From positions 124,001 through 188,000 of the forward strand of contig QEVV01000005.1 in assembly GCA_003228115.1 (NCBI GenBank): 64,000 bases of DNA. Reading direction: 5' to 3'. This stretch comes from Chloroflexota bacterium. Its GTDB lineage: Bacteria; Chloroflexota; Dehalococcoidia; Lucifugimonadales; SAR202-VII-2. Positions 27,017 to 35,404 of this stretch are shown piece by piece (the first letter of the stretch is position 1; each line of letters opens with the position of its first letter). Under the pieces are notes generated by a model, which saw nothing but the letters and a program-made list of their open reading frames with translations, did not search any database and had not been told where the DNA came from. A program made the position numbers and the translations under genes.

Positions 27017-28090
27017 ATGAGTAAAGTCTTGGTAGCAATGAGTGGCGGCGTCGATTCTTCAGTCGCCGCTGTCCTACTTGCCGAAGCGGGCGCCGATGTC
27101 GTCGGTGTGACCATGCGCCTGTCCGGCGACTACGACACCGACCGCCTCGACGGCCAGAAGGGTTGCTGCACCCTTGACGACGCCGACGACGCTCGCAGGG
27201 TGTGCCAGCTCATCGGCGTACCCCATTACGTGATGAACCTTGAACGGGAGTTCGAGGAGCACGTTATTTCCTATTTCGTCTCGGAGTATCAGCGAGGCCG
27301 CACTCCCCACCCCTGCCTGGCCTGCAACGACCTGATCAAATTCGATTTCCTTCTAAAGCGGGCCGAGGCTATGGGCTTCGACCAAATCGCCACCGGCCAC
27401 TATGCCCGCCTGGACCACACCGGCGATAGCTGGCGTCTACGGAAGGCAGTCACCTCGGCCAAGGACCAGTCCTATGTTCTCTTCGGGCTAAGCCAGCGGG
27501 AAATGGAACGAGTCTTGTTTCCTGTGGGCCACTACGAAAAGGAAGAGATCCGGGCAATTGCATCGCGCAGCGGCCTTCCCGTTGCTGACAAGCCGGATAG
27601 TCAGGAGATTTGCTTCATTCCAGGGGACTACCGGGACTTCCTGCGCACCCGCGTGGAGCCGACGCCAGGAAACATCGTAGACACGTCAGGCGCAGTCCTC
27701 GGCAGTCACGAAGGCGTCGAGTTCTTCACGATCGGACAGCGGCGAGGCCTGGGCATAGCCACAAGCGAGCCGAAGTACGTTGTATCCGTACTCCCATCTA
27801 CAGCGACTGTGGTCGTCGGCTCGCGAGACGAGCTCCTACAGAAACAGCTATGGGCTTCACGAGTCAACTGGATTTCCGGGGAACCCCCGATAGGCCCAAT
27901 AGAACTGTCGGCCAAGATACGCTACAAGGCCTCCGAAGCGCCGGCCACCATCACGCCCTTACCCGGCAACACCGCCCAGATTTGTTTTCAGGAGCCCCAG
28001 CGGGCAGTCACCCCAGGCCAGGCCGTCGTCTTCTACCACGGCGAAGAGGTCATGGGCGGCGGCTATATCGAACTAGAACCCGTGAACTAG
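27017..28090 (+). CDS. mnmA: tRNA-specific 2-thiouridylase
   Basis: This 357-residue protein has full family length. The PP-loop SGGVDSSV at residues 9-16 binds ATP; Cys100 (PHPCLACN) and Cys199 (SQEICFIPG) are the catalytic Cys pair that takes and transfers sulfur to U34 of tRNA for Lys, Glu and Gln. GQRRGLGI and KIRY are in the C-terminal beta-barrel regions. A short GAGG precedes the ATG. It is divergent from rsfS. Confidence 0.97.
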   Translation: MSKVLVAMSGGVDSSVAAVLLAEAGADVVGVTMRLSGDYDTDRLDGQKGCCTLDDADDARRVCQLIGVPHYVMNLEREFEEHVISYFVSEYQRGRTPHPCLACNDLIKFDFLLKRAEAMGFDQIATGHYARLDHTGDSWRLRKAVTSAKDQSYVLFGLSQREMERVLFPVGHYEKEEIRAIASRSGLPVADKPDSQEICFIPGDYRDFLRTRVEPTPGNIVDTSGAVLGSHEGVEFFTIGQRRGLGIATSEPKYVVSVLPSTATVVVGSRDELLQKQLWASRVNWISGEPPIGPIELSAKIRYKASEAPATITPLPGNTAQICFQEPQRAVTPGQAVVFYHGEEVMGGGYIELEPVN

Positions 28091-28144
28091 AACCAGTGGG
28101 AACCTAGGTCGAGTACGCCCAAGCCGTGCCGATCATGGGATTCC

Positions 28145-28594
28145 CTAGGGCTCCTCGATCTCTACAAGCGTCGGGAAGTCCCCTTCCTGCTTGGTCTTGA
28201 ACTTCACAGTTTCACCAACCCTGAGTTGGTTGAAGACCTCCCTGCTGGTTATGTAAGGCTGGGTACCGCCATCCCCCGAGGACTCAAGTCTGATATTGAC
28301 GACGTATTTCACTTCGTCGAACCTGCTCTCGATTTGAAACGCCAGGGAATCGCTGATGAAGGCGTGTTCTTCGCCAACTGCGAACAGGCTCTTCAGGTCA
28401 GCATCTTCAACATCGATCAGTGGCGTTCCATTATCACTGGGCCGGTTGGTCAACACCGTCTGAGACGATCCTTCCCGGCTCCCCGTGATTGACTTATGAG
28501 CCACCACTCCTTCGCTCGAAGGAGTCCCGCAGGCAAGGCCTGCTACAAGCAAAAGAAAAGCCAAGACCAACATCGTGACCCAAGGCTTGTGCAT
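28145..28594 (-). CDS. Hypothetical lipoprotein
   Basis: The ATG at 28594 follows GGGAGGTG and gives 149 residues; the longer frame to 28714 has no support. A hydrophobic signal (VTMLVLAFLLLVAGLAC) ends at Cys22, a plausible though imperfect lipobox (GLAC). The mature part is polar, with VEDADLKSLFAVGEEH, SLAFQIESRFDEVKYVVNI and a basic segment VGETVKFKTKQ. I do not recognise a family. It is convergent with mnmA. Confidence 0.65.
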   Translation of the reverse strand: MHKPWVTMLVLAFLLLVAGLACGTPSSEGVVAHKSITGSREGSSQTVLTNRPSDNGTPLIDVEDADLKSLFAVGEEHAFISDSLAFQIESRFDEVKYVVNIRLESSGDGGTQPYITSREVFNQLRVGETVKFKTKQEGDFPTLVEIEEP

Positions 28595-28842
28595 AAACAC
28601 CTCCCGGTAATTTGACGATCCAAGACCCCATCGCGTGCCCATGTGCCAATAGAGACGTTGGGAAGTGAACAAAAGTTCCTCCGCCAACAATCTCAAAGAG
28701 CAAAAGTACGGCACGCACCAAATCGGATTGGCCTGCGGACTGATTGCTCTCCCCAGCCACCCGACTCTTCCCTAGCTCCTCCTTGGCCGGTACAATCGAC
28801 ATCGCGGGCACTCGATATCAAGAGCACCTTCAAGGATTCGCC

Positions 28843-29139
28843 TTGGCGACCTCCCTCTTCTACGGCGTTCCCATCCTCCTTGGCGCACTAGCCCTATCCG
28901 CCGGGCTGGTGCTTGCAAGCATCCCTTCGCTAGGGGGCTTCAACAGCCCGACCCCCGGCGCCGTCATGTTCATGGCGGGGCTTCTTGTCGCCACCTTCTT
29001 CCTAGCCTTATCACTCCGCCCCCACCGAATGCGCCGCCGTCGTGGAGCGCGCCGAGACGAGGCCTCTCGAGACCAGGAACCCACCCTCTCTGACGAAATC
29101 GAGGAAGATCAGCCGTGGGACGAGCAACCGGAACAATAG
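28843..29139 (+). CDS. Small two-helix membrane protein
   Basis: The TTG at 28843 is 6 nt after AAGGA and gives 98 residues; the open frame extends up to 28744 with no better start. Two hydrophobic helices (YGVPILLGALALSAGLVLAS and PGAVMFMAGLLVATFFLALS) are followed by a basic stretch PHRMRRRRGARR and an acidic tail. It overlaps rnhB by 25 nt, so it is probably cotranscribed with rnhB and yraN. The function is unknown. Confidence 0.5.
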   Translation: MATSLFYGVPILLGALALSAGLVLASIPSLGGFNSPTPGAVMFMAGLLVATFFLALSLRPHRMRRRRGARRDEASRDQEPTLSDEIEEDQPWDEQPEQ

Positions 29140-29798
29140 CCCGCAAACGCCGCTCTCCAGTTCCCACCCGCTCGGAAGAGCGTTTATTGGCTGCGCAGGG
29201 TTACATTGCTATTGCGGGCGTCGATGAGGTAGGTCGTGGGCCTCTGGCGGGCCCAGTAGTAGCCGGAGCCGTCATCCTCTCATGGCGCAAACGCTCGCCC
29301 TGGATGCGGCGCCTCCGAGACAGCAAGGCCCTCACAGCGCTCCAGCGCGCCGATCTCGCCACCATACTCCGTGAGGAATCCGACTGGGGCATCGGCGTTG
29401 TCTCCAGCGAGCAGATAGACCGGGTAGGCATCGTGGAAGGCACCCGCCAAGCAATGCTTCAAGCCCTCGCCTCACTCTCGACCTCCCCTGACCATGTGCT
29501 GCTTGACGGACGTCCCGTCTATCTCAACGGTCGCCCCACCCGCTCCATCATCCGGGGCGACGCCCTTTGCATTTCCATCTCAGCCGCATCCATTGTCGCA
29601 AAGGTCGCCAGGGACGCCATGATGGAGCAAGAGGAAAATAGCTTTCCAGGCTACGGGTTCGCCAAACACAAGGGCTACGGCACACGCGCCCACATGGAGG
29701 CTCTTAGCAGGCTGGGCCCCTGCCCTATCCACCGCCGCTCCTTTGCGCCGGTCCGCGAATCGTTACCCATCGCCCCGAACCGGGGCTTCCTTGCCTGA
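29115..29798 (+). CDS. rnhB: Ribonuclease HII
   Basis: This 227-residue protein starts at GTG after AGGAAG. GVDEVGRGPLAGPVVAGAV holds catalytic Asp37 and Glu38; the third acid lies in VLLDGRPVY and the fourth in SIVAKVARD. It cleaves RNA in RNA-DNA hybrids, including single ribonucleotides in DNA. It overlaps yraN at its 3' end, the common rnhB-yraN order. Confidence 0.95.
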   Translation: MGRATGTIARKRRSPVPTRSEERLLAAQGYIAIAGVDEVGRGPLAGPVVAGAVILSWRKRSPWMRRLRDSKALTALQRADLATILREESDWGIGVVSSEQIDRVGIVEGTRQAMLQALASLSTSPDHVLLDGRPVYLNGRPTRSIIRGDALCISISAASIVAKVARDAMMEQEENSFPGYGFAKHKGYGTRAHMEALSRLGPCPIHRRSFAPVRESLPIAPNRGFLA

Positions 29799-30135
29799 CG
29801 GTCGCCGTCACCTCGGTCAACAGGGCGAAGCCGTGGCCCGCCGGTACCTTGAACGCCAAGGTTACACGTTTCGCCAGGCCAACTACCGCTGCCCCCACGG
29901 CGAAATCGACCTCATCTTCCAAGATGGCGACACGTTGGTATTCGTCGAAGTGAAGACGCGCAGAGGCAAAGCGCTGGGGATACCCGAGGAATCGGTCACA
30001 GCGAGAAAACGCCAAAAACTCCAAGAGGTGGCAGAAACCCACCTTCAGGAGCACGAAAACCTACCCCCCAATGGCGCATCGACGTTGTTGCCGTTGAGGC
30101 AACGCCTGGCGGGGAATTTATGGTGCGACACATAA
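29791..30135 (+). CDS. yraN: YraN/UPF0102 endonuclease-like protein, frameshifted
   Basis: From the TTG at 29791 the protein reads LGQQGEAVARRYLERQGYTF, then the restriction-endonuclease-like core HGEIDLIFQDGDTLVFVEVKTR with its Asp and Glu-x-Lys. At a run of six C bases (30064-30069) the frame is lost, and the remaining text to 30135 (NGASTLLPLRQRLAGN) is unlike the family. In the other frame the expected C-terminus (WRIDVVAVEATPGG, then HIKNAV) continues to a TAG at 30156-30158. One extra C restores a 122-residue protein. It may be a real pseudogene or a homopolymer error. Confidence 0.85.
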   Translation: MPDGRRHLGQQGEAVARRYLERQGYTFRQANYRCPHGEIDLIFQDGDTLVFVEVKTRRGKALGIPEESVTARKRQKLQEVAETHLQEHENLPPNGASTLLPLRQRLAGNLWCDT

Positions 30136-30158
30136 AGAACGCGGTGGAGGAGGGGTAG
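30064..30158 (+). other. yraN: Out-of-frame C-terminus of yraN
   Basis: Reading the third frame from base 30069 gives QWRIDVVAVEATPGG then EFMVRHIKNAVEEG and stop at 30158. IDVVAV and HIxNA are the conserved end of YraN proteins, so this is the true 3' end, separated by a one-base shift in the C6 run. Confidence 0.85.
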
Positions 30159-30183
30159 GCGAAAGAAACGAGAGAAGTCCGCC

Positions 30184-31137
30184 CTACCTCGCTCGCAGCG
30201 CCGGTGCGACCTCTTCCATGAAGAGTTGCATACCTTCAAGTGTGTGAGCGTCGGGGAACATAAACATGAGGGTGTCGAGTCCTAGGTCCAGCAACTCGTT
30301 GCAGCGTTCTATGCACTGGTCTGCCGTGCCGACGATGTTGTTGACTCTGTAAGCCTCAGAGAAACTGTCAGGGTCGTACTTGGCGACCTTGGCCTTGAGG
30401 TCTGCTTCGTTGCGGCCAATGAGGACCAGGCCAAGCTTCGTCTTCTCGATGGTCGCTGGATCGCGTCCCACGTCCTCGCAGTGCCTCTCGAGGACTTCCA
30501 ATTTGTGCTTGACCATTTCTGGGTAGCTGATGATGTTCCAGGCGTCGGCGTACTTGGCGACGATCTTGAGCGTGCGTTTCTCGCCACCACCGCCAATGAG
30601 GATTGGCGGACGTGGCTTCTGGATGGGACGGGGTTCGCAGATCGGTTCGTTAATGGAGTGGTAGCGGCCCGCGAACGAAGGATGATCCTCCGTCCACATC
30701 TTGTGGATGATCTGCACGGCATCTTCCAGTTCGTCCAGGCGCTGACGGGCAGCAGGAAAGCCCCAACCGTAGGCCTCAAACTCCCGCTCATACCATCCTG
30801 CACCAATGCCCATGATCAACCGGCCGTTGCTAATGACGTCTAGTGTCGCTCCCATCTTGGCGAGCATGGCCGGGTTGCGATAGGGAATGCCCGTGACCAT
30901 GGTCCCGAACCGAATGCGGGACGTTACCGCCGCCATTGCCGCCAACGAGGTGTACGACTCAAGGACCGGGGCCTCTACGGGGTCAACTTGGGGAATCTGA
31001 ATGAAGTGGTCTTCCACCCAAAGCGAATCGAACCCCAAGCGCTCTGCCTCGACAACCATGCGATGGGTGTTTTGCCAGATGGCGTGACCGGAACGCTCCC
31101 GGAACGCGTTCAGCATGAACCCGAACTTCACTGGCAT
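30184..31137 (-). CDS. LLM-class F420-dependent oxidoreductase (copy 1)
   Basis: ATG 31137, 6 nt after AGGA, gives 317 residues. It has the luciferase-like (beta/alpha)8 barrel text: VKFGFMLNAFRERSGHAIWQ, LGFDSLWVEDHFIQIP, SRIRFGTMVTGIPYRNPAMLAK, GRLIMGIGAGWYEREFEAYG and RPPILIGGGGEKRTLKIVAKYAD. The family uses F420 or FMN to reduce or oxidise small molecules. It is tandem with a near paralogue 38 nt upstream. The substrate is unknown; cofactor F420 is inferred from the closest-looking subfamily. Confidence 0.88.
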   Translation of the reverse strand: MPVKFGFMLNAFRERSGHAIWQNTHRMVVEAERLGFDSLWVEDHFIQIPQVDPVEAPVLESYTSLAAMAAVTSRIRFGTMVTGIPYRNPAMLAKMGATLDVISNGRLIMGIGAGWYEREFEAYGWGFPAARQRLDELEDAVQIIHKMWTEDHPSFAGRYHSINEPICEPRPIQKPRPPILIGGGGEKRTLKIVAKYADAWNIISYPEMVKHKLEVLERHCEDVGRDPATIEKTKLGLVLIGRNEADLKAKVAKYDPDSFSEAYRVNNIVGTADQCIERCNELLDLGLDTLMFMFPDAHTLEGMQLFMEEVAPALRAR

Positions 31138-31175
31138 CGGCAATCCTGTTCTCTCATGGATGAAGAGACAAGCCC

Positions 31176-32129
31176 CTACCTCTTCTGCAGTGCCGGAGCG
31201 ACCTCTTCCATGAACAGTTGTGGGCTCTCTAAGGTGTGGGCGTCCGGGAAGTTGAACATCAGCGTATCCAGACCCAGATCAATCAGCTCGGCGCACCGTT
31301 CGATGCAGTAGTCGGCCGTGCCGACGATGTGGTCCCTGCGCCGCTCCTCAGCAATGCCGTCGGGATAGTACCTTTCCATCTTGGCGGTTAGGTCTGCCTC
31401 GTTACGGGCCACAATAATGGAGCCCAGCCGCGTCTTCTCGATGGTTGCCGGGTCCCTACCCTCTTTCTCGCAGTGCCGTTCTAGGACTTCCATCTTGCGC
31501 TTGATCAGTTCCGGTGTCCCGATGATGTTCCAAGCATCCGCATACCTCGCCACAATCTGAAGCGTCCGCTGCTCGCCCCCGCCGCCGACCATGATGGGAG
31601 GACGCGGATTCTGAACGGGTGGCGGCTCGCAGATTGGCTCGGTTATGGAGTAGAAGCGCCCCTCGTAGGACGGCTTCTTCTCAGTCCACATCTTGTGGAT
31701 GATTTGCACGGCGTCTTCCAGCCGGGCCATGCGCTCCCCTACAGGGGGAAAGACAAAGCCGTACGCCTCGAACTCCTGTTTGTACCACCCAGCGCCGATG
31801 CCCAAGATGAAACGCCCGTTGCTGATGACATCTATGGTGGCGCCCATCTTGGCAAGCATAGCGGGGTTGCGATACGGCGTTCCTGTAACCATGGCCCCCA
31901 GCCGGATACGGGATGTTCGGGCAGCGACAGCCGCCATGGTCATGTAGCTCTCCATCATCGGCGATTCCACAGGGTCGACCTGAGGAATCTGCATGAAATG
32001 GTCCATCAGCCAATAGGAATCAAACCCCAAACGCTCAGCCTCCACAGCGATGCGCTCTGTGTTCTGCCAGATCGCATGTCCAGAGCGCTCTCGAAATGCG
32101 GGCTGCTGAAGGCCAAATTTCACTGTCAT
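31176..32129 (-). CDS. LLM-class F420-dependent oxidoreductase (copy 2)
   Basis: This 317-residue protein starts with ATG after AGGAGA. Sequence is collinear with copy 1: VKFGLQQPAFRERSGHAIWQ, DSYWLMDHFMQIPQVDPVE, GAMVTGTPYRNPAMLAKMGA and PPIMVGGGGEQRTLQIVARYAD. Differences cluster around the substrate side (WLMDHFM against WVEDHFI, KQEFEAYGFVFPP against EREFEAYGWGFPA). It is the upstream gene of a two-gene tandem duplication. Confidence 0.88.
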   Translation of the reverse strand: MTVKFGLQQPAFRERSGHAIWQNTERIAVEAERLGFDSYWLMDHFMQIPQVDPVESPMMESYMTMAAVAARTSRIRLGAMVTGTPYRNPAMLAKMGATIDVISNGRFILGIGAGWYKQEFEAYGFVFPPVGERMARLEDAVQIIHKMWTEKKPSYEGRFYSITEPICEPPPVQNPRPPIMVGGGGEQRTLQIVARYADAWNIIGTPELIKRKMEVLERHCEKEGRDPATIEKTRLGSIIVARNEADLTAKMERYYPDGIAEERRRDHIVGTADYCIERCAELIDLGLDTLMFNFPDAHTLESPQLFMEEVAPALQKR

Positions 32130-32167
32130 AGAAGTTCTCCTCTGCTAGTGGTTTGCGCGTTCTGGAT

Positions 32168-32230
32168 GGGACGATCTGCCCCCACCTCAATCCCCCCCGC
32201 CTACGAGGGAGGAGGCTCTACCCTGAGTAA
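32168..32230. repeat. CCCCCACCTCAATCCCCCC-type dispersed repeat
   Basis: This inverse-orientation member of the 15460-15562 and 21280-21346 family has CCCCCACCTCAATCC followed by CCGCCTACGAGGGAGGAGG. It fills the gap between the his operon and the LLM genes. Confidence 0.55.
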
Positions 32231-32233
32231 GTC

Positions 32234-32267
32234 GACTGGATGGGGGCAAAGCGCCTGCCATCCAGTC
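32234..32267 (-). terminator. Hairpin after hisB
   Basis: GACTGGATGG (32234-32243) pairs with CCATCCAGTC (32258-32267) over 10 bp with a 14-nt loop, 7 nt past the hisB stop on the minus strand. It has no clear U tract but is placed to end the his transcript. Confidence 0.5.
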
Positions 32268-32273
32268 GGCAGC

Positions 32274-32870
32274 TTAAGCGCTGATCGTGCCTTTGGTGCT
32301 TGGCACATCCCCCGCGCGGCGTGGGTCGATGCGTAGTGCGACGTTCAAGGCTCTAGCTAGAGCCTTGAACGTCGCCTCCGCCTTGTGGTGCGGGTTGACG
32401 CCCTGAATGATCTTGGCGTGCAGGCTCATGCGAGACTCAAAGGCGAGGCTTTCCAGAAAGTGGCGTAGGAGATCGCCCGGCAAGTCGCCAACCAGTTCGT
32501 TCGAAAGGCCAATGTCGACAACGGCATAACCACGGCCACCCAAGTCGAGGGCCACTTGCACCAGGGTTTCGTCGAGGGGAACCACGGCATGCCCCATTCG
32601 CACAATGCCCTTTCCCTCCCCAACGGCTTGGCGCAACGCCTGCCCCAGGGTAATTCCAACGTCCTCCACCAAGTGGTGCCAGCCAGGGCCTAAGTCGCCC
32701 TTGGCCTCAACCTTGAGGTCCAGGAGGCCATGACGGGCTAGCTGCGCCAGCATGTGGTCCAGCATGCCATTGCCAGTCTTCACCTCATACTGACCGGTGC
32801 CGTCCAGGTTGATCTCAACCTTAACGGTCGTTTCACTTGTTTCTCTGGAATGCCGTGCTATGCGGTCCAC
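32274..32870 (-). CDS. hisB: Imidazoleglycerol-phosphate dehydratase
   Basis: This monofunctional 198-residue enzyme starts at GTG, 4 nt after AGGAGG. Two metal-binding His motifs are present: GNGMLDHMLAQLARH with HHLVEDVGI, and HAKIIQGVNPHHKAEATFK. It removes water from imidazole glycerol phosphate in histidine synthesis. It is the last gene of hisZGDCB, 18 nt below hisC. Confidence 0.96.
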   Translation of the reverse strand: MDRIARHSRETSETTVKVEINLDGTGQYEVKTGNGMLDHMLAQLARHGLLDLKVEAKGDLGPGWHHLVEDVGITLGQALRQAVGEGKGIVRMGHAVVPLDETLVQVALDLGGRGYAVVDIGLSNELVGDLPGDLLRHFLESLAFESRMSLHAKIIQGVNPHHKAEATFKALARALNVALRIDPRRAGDVPSTKGTISA

Positions 32871-32888
32871 TTGTCCTCCTTAGCCATC

Positions 32889-33989
32889 CTAGAGCAGTTC
32901 CCTAAGCGCCGATATGAGAGCGTCGGTATGTTCAGGCAGGCCGACGGATATGCGGAAGCTGTCTTCCAGCCCCGGCTGATTGAAATATCGCAAGAAAATC
33001 CCACGCTCGGCCAGACCAGTGTATACCTCGTGGCCCTTGCCTGATGGGGCATGGCAGAGCAGGAAGTTACCCCGAGATGGTCTGACTTTCAAAGCTGGAA
33101 ACTCACCCAAAGCCGCTGCCATCCGCCCCCTCTCCAGAACGATGTCTGCACACCGGCGCAGCAGCAGTTCTTTGTCTTCCAGGGATATCAGCAGGCCAGC
33201 CTCCCCGGCAGCGCTCAGGTTGTACGGTGGCTTGATCGCCATCAGGAAGTCGATCAGGCCCGACGACATCAACCCATACCCGACCCTCAACCCGGCTAAT
33301 CCACCCCACTTGCTCAAGCTGCGAAGAACCACCAGATTCCAGTGCTCCGGCACCAAGGGCGCAAGCGTTTCCCCACTGAACTCGGCGTATGTCTCATCGA
33401 CGACAACCAGAACGTCTTGCTCCAGCAGACGTTGGATGTCACCGGCAGGTGTGGTATTACCACTGGGGTTGTTCGGAGAGCAAATGAAGACGACCTTGGC
33501 GCCGTCTTTAATGGCAAGCAGACAACCATCGATGTCTACTTCAAAGTCCTCGCTCCGGGGCACAGAGATGGTCTTCCCCCCTTGCACTTGAGCGCTAAAG
33601 GAGTACATCCCAAACGTAGGCACGCAATTGACGATCCTATCGCCCGGCTCTAGGGTCGCCCGTATGAGCAAATCAATGATCTCATCAGCGCCGGCCCCAG
33701 CAAGGATGTGCTTAGGGTCCAGTCCAACATACTCGCCAAGTGCTGCCCTGGCTCGACGCTGCAAGGGGTCGGGGTAGATGTGATACCCAGGCCAATTGGC
33801 CAACCCTTCAGTCAAACGCGGGGAAGGTCCAAAAGGGTTCTCGTTTCCGTTGAGCTTGATGACCTTGTCTTCAGGTATGCCGGCCCGTTGGGCCAGCACT
33901 TCGGGCGGGTCGACGGCGTCGTAGGCCTGAAACACCCGGAGGTCCGACCGGAGCAATTGAGTTAGACGATCATTGTCTGCGGATGTCAT
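32889..33989 (-). CDS. hisC: Histidinol-phosphate aminotransferase
   Basis: This 366-residue fold-type I PLP enzyme has KLNGNENPFGPSPR (substrate loop), GAGADEIIDLLIRA, DETYAEFSGE, the PLP Lys in SLSKWGGLAGLRVGY near residue 230 and FRISVGLPEHTD at the end. It transaminates imidazole acetol phosphate with glutamate. It sits between hisD and hisB in the operon. Confidence 0.96.
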   Translation of the reverse strand: MTSADNDRLTQLLRSDLRVFQAYDAVDPPEVLAQRAGIPEDKVIKLNGNENPFGPSPRLTEGLANWPGYHIYPDPLQRRARAALGEYVGLDPKHILAGAGADEIIDLLIRATLEPGDRIVNCVPTFGMYSFSAQVQGGKTISVPRSEDFEVDIDGCLLAIKDGAKVVFICSPNNPSGNTTPAGDIQRLLEQDVLVVVDETYAEFSGETLAPLVPEHWNLVVLRSLSKWGGLAGLRVGYGLMSSGLIDFLMAIKPPYNLSAAGEAGLLISLEDKELLLRRCADIVLERGRMAAALGEFPALKVRPSRGNFLLCHAPSGKGHEVYTGLAERGIFLRYFNQPGLEDSFRISVGLPEHTDALISALRELL

Positions 33990-34043
33990 GCTACGGGCCC
34001 GCTTAGTCTTCTATTTTGCACTTTGTGTAGCATCAGTTTAGCT

Positions 34044-35363
34044 TTACTTTCCCAATCTGATCGTCATGGCCCTGGCGTGTCCGGTAAAGCCCTCCGCCAA
34101 TGCGATGGTCTTGCCCGCATCAACCAAGCCTTCAAATGTCCCCGCGCTCAGGCCGACTATGGAGGTCACCTTCAAAAAGTGGTGTACACCCAGGACCGAC
34201 GAAAATCTGGCCGTTCCACTTGTCGGCATTTGATGGCTGGGGCCCGCGATGTAGTCGCCAACAACCTCCGGCGACATCTCCCCTATGAAGACACCCCCGG
34301 CATTGCGCACCTTATCCAGGTATGACCAAGGCTGGTCAACCAGGAGGCAAAGGTGTTCCGGCGCGTAGGCGTTGGCAACCTGCAAAGCCTCATCAATGGA
34401 GCCCAGAACAACAAAGGCCCCATTGCTCTCCAGCGCCTCCCGGGCAATTTCCGCCCTCTCCATCGTTGAAAGCTGTCGCTCAACTTCATCAAGCACTCGT
34501 TGAAGAAGCGCCTCTGAAGTTGTAACAAAAATTGGGCTAGCTAAGGGGTCGTGCTCGGCTTGGGCCAACAGATCAGCGGCGCAATAGGCAGGGTTTGCCG
34601 TGTCGTCCGCAATCAGAACGGTCTCTGTGGGACCGTACAGCCCATCAACATCCACTTCTCCGTAGACCAGTGCCTTGGCCAACGTAACGAACAAATTGCC
34701 CGGCCCGCATATCTTGTCGACTCTGGGCACCGACTCCGTTCCGTAGGCCATTGCGGCAATCGCCTGAGCGCCTCCAACCTGAAACACTCGATCAACCCCG
34801 GCGATCTCAGCAGCCGCCAGAATCGATGGAGCCGGCCCGCCATCACCACGCGCAGGTGTAGCTATGATGACTTCGTCCACACCCGCCACCTTGGCGGGAA
34901 TAGCGGTCATCAAGACTGAGGATGGGTAGATGGCTCTGCCACCGGGTATGTACGCCCCTACCCGCTCCAACGGCGTCACCAACTCCCCCCAACCCTTCGT
35001 CTCATCCACCCAAGTGCGCCGCATACAGGCTTCATGAAACTCACGAACCCTGCTGGCCGCCACTTCGAGGGCAGCCCATAACTCAGGTGAAACTTTCTTA
35101 GTCGCGTCCCGGCGGACCTGAGCAGACACCTCGATGGTCTCGGCTTCAAACCCGTCTAGCTTTTTGACGTAGTGCCGTAACGCTTCGTCTCCTCTGCCGC
35201 GAACATCAGAGAGAATGCGTTCTACGACCTGACGCGGCGTCAGGGCCTCTCCAAAGGCCTCCTTGATCCGCAAGGCAACTCCGGGGGCAACGTCGTCCAG
35301 ACCCAACGAGGGCGACCGCCGTAAAGCCTTAAGGGCGTCGTCAAGACCGGATATCACACGCAA
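34044..35363 (-). CDS. hisD: Histidinol dehydrogenase
   Basis: This 439-residue protein starts at TTG 35363, 6 nt after AGAGGG. Family marks are RGDEALRHYVKKLDGFE, RAIYPSSVLMTAIPAKVAGV, GGAQAIAAMAYGTESVPRVD, KICGPGNLFVTLAK, QAEHDPLASPIFVT (Zn/catalytic Glu-His) and GPSHQMPTSGTARFSS. It carries out the last two NAD-linked oxidations to histidine. Confidence 0.97.
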   Translation of the reverse strand: MRVISGLDDALKALRRSPSLGLDDVAPGVALRIKEAFGEALTPRQVVERILSDVRGRGDEALRHYVKKLDGFEAETIEVSAQVRRDATKKVSPELWAALEVAASRVREFHEACMRRTWVDETKGWGELVTPLERVGAYIPGGRAIYPSSVLMTAIPAKVAGVDEVIIATPARGDGGPAPSILAAAEIAGVDRVFQVGGAQAIAAMAYGTESVPRVDKICGPGNLFVTLAKALVYGEVDVDGLYGPTETVLIADDTANPAYCAADLLAQAEHDPLASPIFVTTSEALLQRVLDEVERQLSTMERAEIAREALESNGAFVVLGSIDEALQVANAYAPEHLCLLVDQPWSYLDKVRNAGGVFIGEMSPEVVGDYIAGPSHQMPTSGTARFSSVLGVHHFLKVTSIVGLSAGTFEGLVDAGKTIALAEGFTGHARAMTIRLGK

Positions 35364-35404
35364 AGTCGACCCTCTTTGGGAAACATCATTACAGGAGGCC
35401 TGGC

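Noticed and set aside
28744-28842. Upstream part of the small membrane protein ORF
   Set aside because: It has no ribosome-binding site and unlike-protein composition; a TACAAT box at 28791 is not followed by a suitable start codon.
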